A stretch of 64,000 nt of DNA, taken from assembly GCF_011392125.1 (NCBI RefSeq), contig NZ_JAAJBU010000002.1, forward strand, positions 124,001-188,000. Reading direction: 5' to 3'. Of this stretch, positions 1 to 8,102 are shown piece after piece. Numbering within the stretch: position 1 is the stretch's first letter; the number at the start of each line of letters is the position of its first letter. This DNA is from Flavobacterium lotistagni (GTDB lineage: Bacteria; Bacteroidota; Bacteroidia; Flavobacteriales; Flavobacteriaceae). Position numbers and translations under genes: made by a program. The notes below the pieces were generated by a model, which saw only the letters and a program-made list of their open reading frames with translations, was not told where the DNA came from and did not search any database.

Positions 1-26
1 TGCAATTTTTATTGGCACCACCAAAA

Positions 27-105
27 CCCTAGCCCGGATGGCAGCGACTATCCTTTTGCGCTGGGGTTCAGCGCAAAAGATAATAGTGTACAGCCGGATC
101 AGCTA
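27..105 (+). repeat. Flavobacterial structured intergenic element, copy A
   Basis: First of 12 related elements. Its ends read CCCTAGCCCGGAT on the left and AGCCGGATCAGCTA on the right, and between them is a perfect 11-bp stem (53-63 with 69-79) closed by a GGGTT loop. TAGC/GCTA and CCGG/CCGG allow the outer ends to pair. Seen directly: conserved ends, a variable inner stem and compensatory changes against the other copies. Inferred: a structured RNA or a REP/MITE-like mobile hairpin. It lies just past the terminator of the FN3/T9SS gene on the minus strand and is nearly identical to copy B, which occupies the same place beside the paralogous gene. Confidence 0.85.
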
Positions 106-110
106 CCCAT

Positions 111-148
111 AAAAAAAACCATCAACGGGAAACTGATGGCTTTCTTTT
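111..148 (-). terminator. Rho-independent terminator of the first FN3/T9SS gene
   Basis: CCATCA and TGATGG (119-124 and 134-139) form a 6-bp stem. On the minus strand it is followed by a run of eight T. It lies about 15 bp past the stop codon of the 1267-residue T9SS protein. The same stem recurs beside the paralogous gene at 4228-4248. Confidence 0.8.
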
Positions 149-163
149 ATAAATGCACTTTTA

Positions 164-3100
164 CTATTGTTTGATAACTTTTTGCGTTTGTGTTTGTGTG
201 CCAGCGATTACTTTGACAAAATAAGTTCCGGCTGAAAGATGGGCCATTGAAATGGCGGCGTTTTTAGCATGTAATGTTTGCTGTTGCACCAATTGACCCA
301 GCATGTTGTATATGTAAAGTTGCTCTATCGGCTCATCGTTAGACACATATAAAACACCGGAAGTTGGGTTTGGATACAGTGCCAAATGCTCCATTTGGTT
401 TTGTGCATTACTTAACACATTGGTACATTTTATAAACCTGCCGCGGTTGACATCTAAATCCGTGCAATTTGAATCGGTGTGGATGAAATAACGAACCACG
501 CCTGAATTACTGCCTGATTGCCAAACCAAAGGCGAAGTTCCGAAAGCATAAACGGTCGATGCATTGGCATTGGTAATGGTAATATAATCTGTGGATACCG
601 AACTCGTGAATGTATATTCTTTGTTGGTGCTAATGTTTACGTTTGAATATTCACCTGCCCAAGCGGTATTGGTGATTTGTTCGTTGGTTCCTGTGCAAGT
701 TGGCGTATAAGTAGTTGCTGGAAATAGTCCGTGGATCGCTGTGGTACATCCGGCCAAAGCCAAAGTAGTAAAACTTCCGCCCGAAACCCAAGCACTGGCA
801 TCAGGGCCACAAAAGCAACGGCCCCAAATGTAGTAAATGGTTCCCGGAGTCAAACCGGTGAGCACGCGTGTGGTACTGGTAGAACTTCCGCTGGCAGCCG
901 TTAAATTGGTCGGAGCTGTGCTGCTCGTGCTGATGTAATGCTGATAGGCTTGCGGTGTGGTGGCGCTGGTCCATTGTATTGTAGCTTGGGTAGTCGTTAT
1001 ACCACTTACAGTAACCGAAGTCGGTGCCGCACAAACTGAAGTACAAGTGATTGATCGGGTTCGGTTCGTGTTTTGTGAACCACAAGCTGAATTGCTATGA
1101 ATATAATAACGAATTGTTCCGGTGTTTGGCCCAGACTGCCATGCAAGCGGCGTCGTACCACTGTTATACACAACGGTTGCGTCGGCATTGGTAATTGTAA
1201 TGTAATCTGTAGCTACCGAACTGGTAAAAGTATATTGCTTATTGGTTTGGATGTTAATCAAAGTGTATTCACCGGCATAAGCATCAGTCACGATAACTTC
1301 TCCTGTTCCCGAGCAAGCCGGTGTAAAAGCTGCTGTTGGGTATAATCCGTAAATAGCCGTGGTACAATCTCCTTGAGATGGTGTGGTGAAACTTGCACCA
1401 GAAGCCCAACTGCTTTGACTGGTACCGCAATCAGAACGAACCCAAAAATAATAAGTGGTTCCAGCGGTCAAATTGATTAAGCTGGCTGTGAGCGCTGTAA
1501 CGCTGCCGCTCGGTGTTGTCGCAGCATTGGGCGCAGTGCTTGAGGTACTGAAATAAATATTGTATTGGGTTGGCGTTGGGGCTGCCGCAGACCAAGAAAT
1601 AGTAGCCGAGTTACTGGTAATACTACCACTGTTCAAATTGGTTGGCGCGTTACACGGAGCAGATAAAGTAGTAAAACTTCCGCCGGAAACCCAATTGCTT
1701 TGTATGCTACCGCAATTCGAGCGTACCCAAACATAATAAGTCGTTTGTGACAAAAGCCCAGAAAATGAGAAACTAGTGGTCGTTGATGAACTCGTTGGAG
1801 TTGTTGCTTGCGTAGGTGCTGTAGCCGATGGACTCAAATAAATCTGATACCCTAAAGCCGGTCCCGGAACCGGAGCCGTCCAACTGACAGTAGCTGTATT
1901 TTGTGTTGCGCCACTAACGGTAACTGCCACTGGAGCGCCACATGACGGAACAATAGGTTGACAAGTAATATATCGAGAGCGATTCACATTTTCGGAGCCA
2001 CATGCTGAATTAGCGTGAATGTAATAACGAACATTTCCGGTATTGGTGCCTGTATTCCAAACTAAAGGTGAATTTCCGGCAATATAGAACACCGAACCGT
2101 CTTGGTTGGTAATAGTAATATAATCGCTGCTCACCGAACTTCTGAAGGTATATTGTCTGTTTGAATTAACAGCAACCCAATTGAATTCTCCGGCATAAGC
2201 ATCAGATACAATCAGCTCTTCTACTCCACTGCTCAGACAAGTAGGTGTATAAATAGTCGTCGGATATTGTCCGTAAATGGCTGTGGTACATCCGCTGGAA
2301 TTGCCTAGAGTAGTAAAAGCGGTACCGAAAACCCACTGGCTCACACCGTTGGCGCAATTTGACCTCACCCAAAAATAATAGGTGCTATTTGCTGTTAAAC
2401 TGCCTGCGGTAACACTGTTGGTAATAGTAGTTCCGGTTGGTGTTGTCGAGGCATTGGGCGTGTTTTGATTCGTAGCGATATAGTATTGATAACCATTGGC
2501 CGGTACTGGGCTGGCGTGGTTCCATGTAGTAGTGACATTATTCGCTGTAACGGATGAAATCACTAAACCTGAAGGTGTTGTACAACTCGGAACCGCATTG
2601 GTACAAGTAATAGTAGTTGTTCTGCTGGTATTTTGAAAACCACAAGTTGAATTGGTATGCAGCATAAAACGAACCGTAGTTGTGTTGGCACCCGAGGACC
2701 AAACCAAAGGCGTTGGGCCGCTAGCATAAGTATACAAAGTGGTATCGTCTTTAATGGTGATATAATCTGTGGTGGTCGAACTGGTAAAAGTGTAGGTTTT
2801 ATTCGGAATAATATTGACTTTGCTGAATTCGCCCGCCCATGAATTGGAAGCGATAATCTCAGCTACTCCGGAACAAGCCGGTGTGAATGTAGCGGGTGGA
2901 TTTTGCCCATAAATACTGGTAACACAACCGGTTGGGTCGGAAGAAGCGGTGGTAAAACTGCCTCCGGAAATCCAATTAGAAAGATCGGTTCCGCAAGAAG
3001 AGCGCAACCAAAAATAATAGGTTGTATTGGCATTAAGCCCTGTAATTGCTTTATAGTTTTCGGTTGGCTCAATACCGCTGGGCGTTGTATTGACGGTTGG

Positions 3101-3967
3101 TGTTGTGCTGTTGGTGCTGACATAATATTCAGTAGCAGTAAACGAACCGCTAAACGACCAGCTCAAAACAGCACCGGTTGTTGAAATAGAATATACAATC
3201 GGGCTAATCGGCGGAACACAAGTTGATGGCACTACTTGGCACGTAACTGAGCGTGTTCTTTGTACTTCTTGCGTACCACAATTGCTGTTGCTATTTAAGA
3301 AATATCGAACAACCCCATCAAATGTTCCCGAATTCCATACATGAGGAACAGATCCGTGGCTCATCACGCCATCAACGCCTTGATTGGTGAGCGTGACATA
3401 ATCAGTATTACGAGAACTGTCAAAAATATATTGTCGGTTGGGAACTACCTGAATGTCGGCATATTCACCTGCCCAAGCATCGGTATTGATTACTTCGGCA
3501 CTACCAGTACATGAAGGCACAAAAGTGGTTGCCGGGTTTAGACCGTATGACCCGTTGGCACAACCCGAATTGGTAGCTAAAGTTGTGAATGTTCCGCCGG
3601 ATTGCCAGGTACTTGTTGTATTGTCAATGCAGCGGCTGCGCACAAAAATCTTGTAGGTAAAATTGGCGGTCAAACCAGTCCAAGTGGCCGAAGTTAAACT
3701 CGTAGACTGATAATTGGTTTCGGCACCAATAGGTGGAAAATTGATCAAATCGTTAGTGACATAATAGTCGAAATTAGGTGCCGAGGTGCCCGTTGTCGGG
3801 GCTTCCCAAGAAAACGAAACGCTGTCGGGAGTTAAAGAAGTTTTTTGAATGTTGGTCGGGCGATTGCATTGCGCGCGCAAACTCATTGGTATCGCGAATA
3901 ATATCAAACAACAAAAAGTGAATAAACTGTGCTTGATTTTCAAACTAAAAAAGTACTTCTGATCCAT
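164..3967 (-). CDS. Multi-domain FN3 cell-surface protein with T9SS type A sorting domain
   Basis: A 1267-residue secreted protein. A signal peptide ends at about residue 34 (...LRAQC). The body alternates six fibronectin type III modules (starts such as CNRPTN, CVPPIS, CTTPSG, CGAPVA, CNAPTN, CAAPTS) with five copies of a roughly 110-residue module of unknown fold carrying AGEY/F, YTF.SS, DYITI, PLVW and a paired-cysteine NRTR.I.C ending. The last 75 residues (LALYPNPTSG... to KVIKQ) are a T9SS type A sorting domain, so surface display or release is expected. The start was set at 3967 and not at the upstream ATG at 4036, because a TATCTTTG promoter box at 3995-4002 lies inside that extension. 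It is a tandem paralogue of the next gene with extra internal repeats. The ligand is unknown. Confidence 0.88.
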   Translation of the reverse strand: MDQKYFFSLKIKHSLFTFCCLILFAIPMSLRAQCNRPTNIQKTSLTPDSVSFSWEAPTTGTSAPNFDYYVTNDLINFPPIGAETNYQSTSLTSATWTGLTANFTYKIFVRSRCIDNTTSTWQSGGTFTTLATNSGCANGSYGLNPATTFVPSCTGSAEVINTDAWAGEYADIQVVPNRQYIFDSSRNTDYVTLTNQGVDGVMSHGSVPHVWNSGTFDGVVRYFLNSNSNCGTQEVQRTRSVTCQVVPSTCVPPISPIVYSISTTGAVLSWSFSGSFTATEYYVSTNSTTPTVNTTPSGIEPTENYKAITGLNANTTYYFWLRSSCGTDLSNWISGGSFTTASSDPTGCVTSIYGQNPPATFTPACSGVAEIIASNSWAGEFSKVNIIPNKTYTFTSSTTTDYITIKDDTTLYTYASGPTPLVWSSGANTTTVRFMLHTNSTCGFQNTSRTTTITCTNAVPSCTTPSGLVISSVTANNVTTTWNHASPVPANGYQYYIATNQNTPNASTTPTGTTITNSVTAGSLTANSTYYFWVRSNCANGVSQWVFGTAFTTLGNSSGCTTAIYGQYPTTIYTPTCLSSGVEELIVSDAYAGEFNWVAVNSNRQYTFRSSVSSDYITITNQDGSVFYIAGNSPLVWNTGTNTGNVRYYIHANSACGSENVNRSRYITCQPIVPSCGAPVAVTVSGATQNTATVSWTAPVPGPALGYQIYLSPSATAPTQATTPTSSSTTTSFSFSGLLSQTTYYVWVRSNCGSIQSNWVSGGSFTTLSAPCNAPTNLNSGSITSNSATISWSAAAPTPTQYNIYFSTSSTAPNAATTPSGSVTALTASLINLTAGTTYYFWVRSDCGTSQSSWASGASFTTPSQGDCTTAIYGLYPTAAFTPACSGTGEVIVTDAYAGEYTLINIQTNKQYTFTSSVATDYITITNADATVVYNSGTTPLAWQSGPNTGTIRYYIHSNSACGSQNTNRTRSITCTSVCAAPTSVTVSGITTTQATIQWTSATTPQAYQHYISTSSTAPTNLTAASGSSTSTTRVLTGLTPGTIYYIWGRCFCGPDASAWVSGGSFTTLALAGCTTAIHGLFPATTYTPTCTGTNEQITNTAWAGEYSNVNISTNKEYTFTSSVSTDYITITNANASTVYAFGTSPLVWQSGSNSGVVRYFIHTDSNCTDLDVNRGRFIKCTNVLSNAQNQMEHLALYPNPTSGVLYVSNDEPIEQLYIYNMLGQLVQQQTLHAKNAAISMAHLSAGTYFVKVIAGTQTQTQKVIKQ

Positions 3968-3994
3968 AGAAATGATTAAATATTTGACCAAGCG

Positions 3995-4002
3995 CAAAGA
4001 TA
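3995..4002 (-). promoter_or_regulatory. Bacteroidetes -7 box (TATCTTTG) for the 1267-residue T9SS gene
   Basis: TATCTTTG on the minus strand fits the Bacteroidetes TAnnTTTG consensus. It would start transcription roughly 20-25 nt upstream of the ATG at 3967 and so decides that start. No good TTG was found at the usual upstream spacing. Confidence 0.55.
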
Positions 4003-4137
4003 AAAATATCTTTTTTTTTTGCGGCCCAAAATGCATTAACTGACTTGATTCATCTGATAAGTGATGCTTTTGAGAAAGTATTTGCTTTCGGGCTTTAGAC
4101 TTTATTGCATTTGGAAAATTACAACATATACTTCGGC

Positions 4138-4216
4138 TCTAGCCCGGATGGCAGCGGCTATCCTTTTGTGCTGGGGTTCAGCGCAAAAGATAATAGCGTA
4201 CAGCCGGATCAGCTTC
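4138..4216 (+). repeat. Flavobacterial structured intergenic element, copy B
   Basis: Close twin of copy A: same ends, same GGGTT loop, and an 11-bp inner stem with one U-G wobble where copy A has C-G. It lies between the two FN3/T9SS paralogues, beyond the terminator of the 967-residue one. It was probably duplicated together with the gene. Confidence 0.85.
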
Positions 4217-4218
4217 AC

Positions 4219-4256
4219 AAAAAAAAACCATCAACGGAAAATTGATGGCTTTTTAA
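4219..4256 (-). terminator. Rho-independent terminator of the 967-residue T9SS gene
   Basis: CCATCA (4228-4233) pairs with TGATGG (4243-4248). On the minus strand a T run follows. It is the same stem as the terminator at 111-148, so the duplicated unit reaches beyond the coding sequence. Confidence 0.8.
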
Positions 4257-4272
4257 TTATGAAAAATGACTA

Positions 4273-7176
4273 CTACTCTTTGATGACCTTGAGCGTTTTT
4301 GAGGTTTCCCCTGAAATTACTCTTGCAAAATAAGTACCCGGCGATAGTGCACTCATATCGATTTTGCCTTCCTTGCTTCGAATGCTTTGTTGTTGGACCG
4401 TTTGCCCGAGCGTATTAATTAAGATAACGCTGTCGATGGCCGTATCGTTACTGATGTGAAGCCAATCTTTGGTAGGGTTTGGAAACAGTCTCAGGCTGCT
4501 GTTATCGAAATTCGCATTGGCCAAAGCGTTGGTGCACGAAATAAATTTGGAACGTTCTTCTGCATTGTTGCCGCATGAAGAATCGGTGTGGAAGTAATAA
4601 CGAATAGCGCCAGTATTAGAACCAGAAAGCCATACTACCGGCGAAGTGCCACTAATGCGAACCACAGTGCCGTTTTCGTCGGAAATGGTAATAAAATCAG
4701 TAGCTACAGAGCTAGAGAAAGTGTATTGCTTGTTCGGCAAAATATTGATAACGGAAAATTCGCCGCAATAAGCGTTGGTGACAATGGTTTCGCTGGCACC
4801 AGTACAAGAAGGTGTGTAAGGCGTACTCGGGAACTGGGGCCAAATCGCGTCGGTACAGCCGGTAAATACAATCGAAGCGGTGGAGAAAAATCCGCCGGAA
4901 GCCCAATTGCTTTGGCTGGTTCCGCAATTAGAGCGTACCCAATAGTAGTAAATCGTGCTGGCATTCAATCCGGTTAACGTAACGGAATTAGTGGTAACGT
5001 TTCCGGTAGGCTGTGTGGAAGCAGTAGGCGCTGTATTGCTGGTACTGTAATAATACTGATAACCGTTTGACGGCGTCGGGCTGGCAGCAGTCCAGTTCAA
5101 GGTAGCTCCGGAAGTAGAAATTCCTGAGGCAGAAAATCCGGAAGGTGTATTACAGGCTGTTGCTGCTTGACAAGCAATGTATCGAGTACGGTTACTGTTT
5201 TGTGATCCGCAGGCAACATTGGTATGAAAATAATAACGAATCACGCCGCTATTGCTACCTGAGGTCCAAACCAAAGGTGTGGTGCCAGCAGTATAGGTAA
5301 CTGTTGCATCGGCATTGGTGATGGTGATATAATCACTGGTCACAGAACTTTTGAAAGTGTATTGCGTGTTGGCGTTGATGTTCACGTTGCTGTATTCTCC
5401 GGCAAAAGCATCGGTAACCATAACTTCATCGTTGCCAAAACAAGTAGGTGTAAAAGTTTCTGTCGGATACAAGCCATATAAAGCATTGGTGCAACCTGCA
5501 TTGGCCCCTACTGTAGTGAAGTTGTTTCCGAAAACCCAATTGCCTTGAGTCGTGCCACAGTTCGAACGCACCCAAAAATAGTAAGTTGTGTTGGGGTTTA
5601 GAGCAGTCAAATTAAGGCTTACCGCTGTGGTGGAACCCGATGGTGTTGTGCTGGCTGTTGGTGCGGTATTGGTTGTACTATAATAATATTGATACCCGCC
5701 AGATGGTGCTGGGTTGGCAGCCACCCAACTGACATTAGCCGTTGTACTGGTTATTGAACCCAAAGTCAACGAGGCTGGTGCTGCACAACCGGCCACAGCA
5801 TTCTGGCAAGTAATTCTAAATGTTCTGTTGACATTTTGGCTTGCGCAACTGGAATTCGTGTGAATAAAAACTTTGAGCTCGGTGGTATTGCCACCCGAAG
5901 ACCAAACCAGTGGCGAGGTTCCGCTGGCATAGGCCACTGAAGTAATATTATCTCGAACTGTAAAAAAATCAGTGGCGACAGAACTAGTGAAAGTATAGGT
6001 TTTATTCGGCAAAATGTTAATCGTACTGTATTCTCCAGCCCACATATTGGTTGAAATGACTTCTGGGCTTCCCGAACAGGCCGGAGTAAAAGTCGTCGAC
6101 GGATTTTGTCCGTAAATCGCCGTGACACATCCACTAACCACAGTGGCTTGAGTGGTGAAGCTGCCGCCGGAAACCCATTCGCTCAGGTTCGGATTACAAC
6201 TGGATCGCATCCAATAATAATAAGTTGTATTGGGTGTCAAGCCTGTAATGGCACTCTGATAGGAACCACTGGTAACACCTCCGCTAGGTGTGGTATTGAT
6301 GGTTGGTGTAGCACTGCTGGTACTGATATAATAATTGGTCGGGTGATATATGCTGCTGCTGCTAAAAGCCCAATGGATAATGGCTCCTGTGCTCGTAATT
6401 GAATTAGTGTAGATCGTTGTCGGCGCTTCACAATCAGAAGGCACTACACCGCAAGTTACCGATCTGGTTCTTTCAAACTCCTGCGTACCACAAGTGCTGT
6501 TGGTATTCAAATAATAACGAATAACACCCGAATAACTCCCTGAGTCCCATACAAAAGGTACCGCTCCGTGAGCGACAATCGCAGTCAGGTTGGCATTTCC
6601 TAGTGTAATATAATCTGAAGCCACCGAGCTGGAAAAGGTATAACGTCTGTTCGCCACCACGTTGATATTACAGTATTCGCCAGCAAATGCATTGGTATTA
6701 ATTGTTTCAGCGTTTCCAGTACAAGAAGGCGTGAAAGTCGTGGTCGGATATAAACCATAAGGCGCATTGGCGCAACCTGAATTAGGAGCCAAAGGTGTAA
6801 ATGTTCCAGCCGTTGCCCAGCTACTTTTCGACAAACCGCATCTGGAACGCACATAAATTTTATAAGTAATAGAAGGATTCAAACCGGTCACCATCGCGGA
6901 AGTAGCTCCGGTTTGGGTAGAATTACTCTCGGAGCCGATTGGCGGATAATTAATCAAATCATTAGTAACATAATAATCATACGAAGTGGCTCCGGTGGCG
7001 GGTGGCGTCCATGAAAAACCTACACCGTCTGTGGTTAGCGATGTGCGTATTATAGGCGTAGGCGGGTCGCATTGTGCATAAAAAGCCGTTGAAGTCAGCA
7101 AGAAAGCTAGCGATAGTAGGCTGGCCTTTTTCCTAAAACCCATCAATGAAAAGTAGTTTGTTATCATAATACTCAT
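4273..7176 (-). CDS. FN3 cell-surface protein with T9SS type A sorting domain (paralogue)
   Basis: A 967-residue secreted protein. A signal peptide ends near FYAQC at residue 36. Four FN3 modules (CDPPTP, CEAPTT, CAAPAS, CNTPSG) alternate with four copies of the same second module as in the neighbouring 1267-residue protein (GEYC/S, YTFSSSVASDYI, PLVW, NRTR.I.C). The C-terminal 75 residues are a T9SS type A sorting domain (LRLFPNPTKD... LKVIKE). Starts at 7176, 7167 and 7143 are all possible; 7167 aligns best with the paralogue. It lies on the same strand about 170 bp downstream of a LytTR regulator gene, so control by that system is plausible but not shown. Confidence 0.88.
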   Translation of the reverse strand: MSIMITNYFSLMGFRKKASLLSLAFLLTSTAFYAQCDPPTPIIRTSLTTDGVGFSWTPPATGATSYDYYVTNDLINYPPIGSESNSTQTGATSAMVTGLNPSITYKIYVRSRCGLSKSSWATAGTFTPLAPNSGCANAPYGLYPTTTFTPSCTGNAETINTNAFAGEYCNINVVANRRYTFSSSVASDYITLGNANLTAIVAHGAVPFVWDSGSYSGVIRYYLNTNSTCGTQEFERTRSVTCGVVPSDCEAPTTIYTNSITSTGAIIHWAFSSSSIYHPTNYYISTSSATPTINTTPSGGVTSGSYQSAITGLTPNTTYYYWMRSSCNPNLSEWVSGGSFTTQATVVSGCVTAIYGQNPSTTFTPACSGSPEVISTNMWAGEYSTINILPNKTYTFTSSVATDFFTVRDNITSVAYASGTSPLVWSSGGNTTELKVFIHTNSSCASQNVNRTFRITCQNAVAGCAAPASLTLGSITSTTANVSWVAANPAPSGGYQYYYSTTNTAPTASTTPSGSTTAVSLNLTALNPNTTYYFWVRSNCGTTQGNWVFGNNFTTVGANAGCTNALYGLYPTETFTPTCFGNDEVMVTDAFAGEYSNVNINANTQYTFKSSVTSDYITITNADATVTYTAGTTPLVWTSGSNSGVIRYYFHTNVACGSQNSNRTRYIACQAATACNTPSGFSASGISTSGATLNWTAASPTPSNGYQYYYSTSNTAPTASTQPTGNVTTNSVTLTGLNASTIYYYWVRSNCGTSQSNWASGGFFSTASIVFTGCTDAIWPQFPSTPYTPSCTGASETIVTNAYCGEFSVINILPNKQYTFSSSVATDFITISDENGTVVRISGTSPVVWLSGSNTGAIRYYFHTDSSCGNNAEERSKFISCTNALANANFDNSSLRLFPNPTKDWLHISNDTAIDSVILINTLGQTVQQQSIRSKEGKIDMSALSPGTYFARVISGETSKTLKVIKE

Positions 7177-7239
7177 TTTTAAATTCTTTTTGAAAACAGT
7201 TTAAACGTCCGCAAAAGGATTTTCGGAACATTGTAAAAT

Positions 7240-7247
7240 CAAAAGTA
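7240..7247 (-). promoter_or_regulatory. Bacteroidetes -7 box (TACTTTTG) for the 967-residue T9SS gene
   Basis: TACTTTTG on the minus strand, 64 bp upstream of the first possible ATG. It fits TAnnTTTG, and no TTG at good spacing was found. It implies separate transcription from the regulator gene upstream. Confidence 0.45.
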
Positions 7248-7347
7248 CGCGTGCGCGTAGGACAAAAATGAGCAAATGAACAGCCGAACTATCTCTGTGA
7301 AAATTAGCTTGGGTTGGGTGAAAATTCGTAAGTGCGGTGATCTAAAT

Positions 7348-8097
7348 TTAAAACTTGCTGATCAGGGTGAGGAATTCTTCCTTCTTGCGGGTAGCCAACG
7401 GAATGTGTTGTTGGTTTTTCATTACAATCGTGTTACCTCCATCGGATTTGATGAAGTGATCGAAGTAGCGCATATTGATTAAGTGCGATTGGTGGGCGCG
7501 GAAAAAATTGAATGGTTTGAGCAGCGTTTCGTATTCTTTGAGCGTAGTGGAAACGACCAACTTCGGCGCATTTATGAAATTGAAAGTTGTATAGTTCTTA
7601 TCGGATTCGCAGTTCACGATGTCTTGCACATTCACCGAATAAATCTTGTCGGCGGTTTTGAGCACCAATTTTTGCTGCTCTTTGGGTTCGGCAAGGTTTG
7701 AAAATAACGTATTGAGTTTGAGCTCGAGGTATTCTTTGTGAATCGAGGCTTCGGCTTTCTTGACCGCATCGACCAAATCGTGTGCATCGAGTGGCTTGAG
7801 CAAATAGTCAATCGCGCTGAAACGAAACGCTCGGATGGCAAAATCTTCGTAGCCCGTTATGAAAATCACTTTAAATGCAAATGGATGCAGTTTTTGCAGC
7901 AAATCGAAACCGGTACCGTCGGGCATTTCCACGTCCAGAAAAACCAAATCGGGAAGGATTTCTTCAATCAGTTGAATACCACTTTTTACATCGCAGGCTT
8001 GACCAATAATAGCAACATTGGGGCAATGGGCTTTGATCAGTTCAATATTCTTGGTCCGAATCGTTTCTATATCGTCGATAATAACCGCTCTGAGCAT
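7348..8097 (-). CDS. LytTR-family two-component response regulator
   Basis: A 249-residue cytoplasmic regulator. An N-terminal receiver domain (about 1-120) has the acidic pair D8-D9, phospho-acceptor D55 in VFLDVEMPDG, and a YLLKP lysine motif. A C-terminal LytTR DNA-binding domain (about 145-245) has the family pattern VNCESDKNYT, LKEYE and FFRAHQSHLIN. The gene starts 5 bp after the stop of the TPR sensor kinase, so the two form an operon and a cognate pair. The next gene on the strand is a T9SS protein. The target genes are inferred only from position. Confidence 0.93.
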   Translation of the reverse strand: MLRAVIIDDIETIRTKNIELIKAHCPNVAIIGQACDVKSGIQLIEEILPDLVFLDVEMPDGTGFDLLQKLHPFAFKVIFITGYEDFAIRAFRFSAIDYLLKPLDAHDLVDAVKKAEASIHKEYLELKLNTLFSNLAEPKEQQKLVLKTADKIYSVNVQDIVNCESDKNYTTFNFINAPKLVVSTTLKEYETLLKPFNFFRAHQSHLINMRYFDHFIKSDGGNTIVMKNQQHIPLATRKKEEFLTLISKF

Positions 8098-8102
8098 GGC
8101 AA

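Noticed and set aside
4588-6402. Several plus-strand open frames inside the FN3/T9SS genes
   Set aside because: They recur with the internal repeats of the minus-strand genes, are rich in R, G and S, and have no similarity to known families; they are shadows of repetitive coding sequence.
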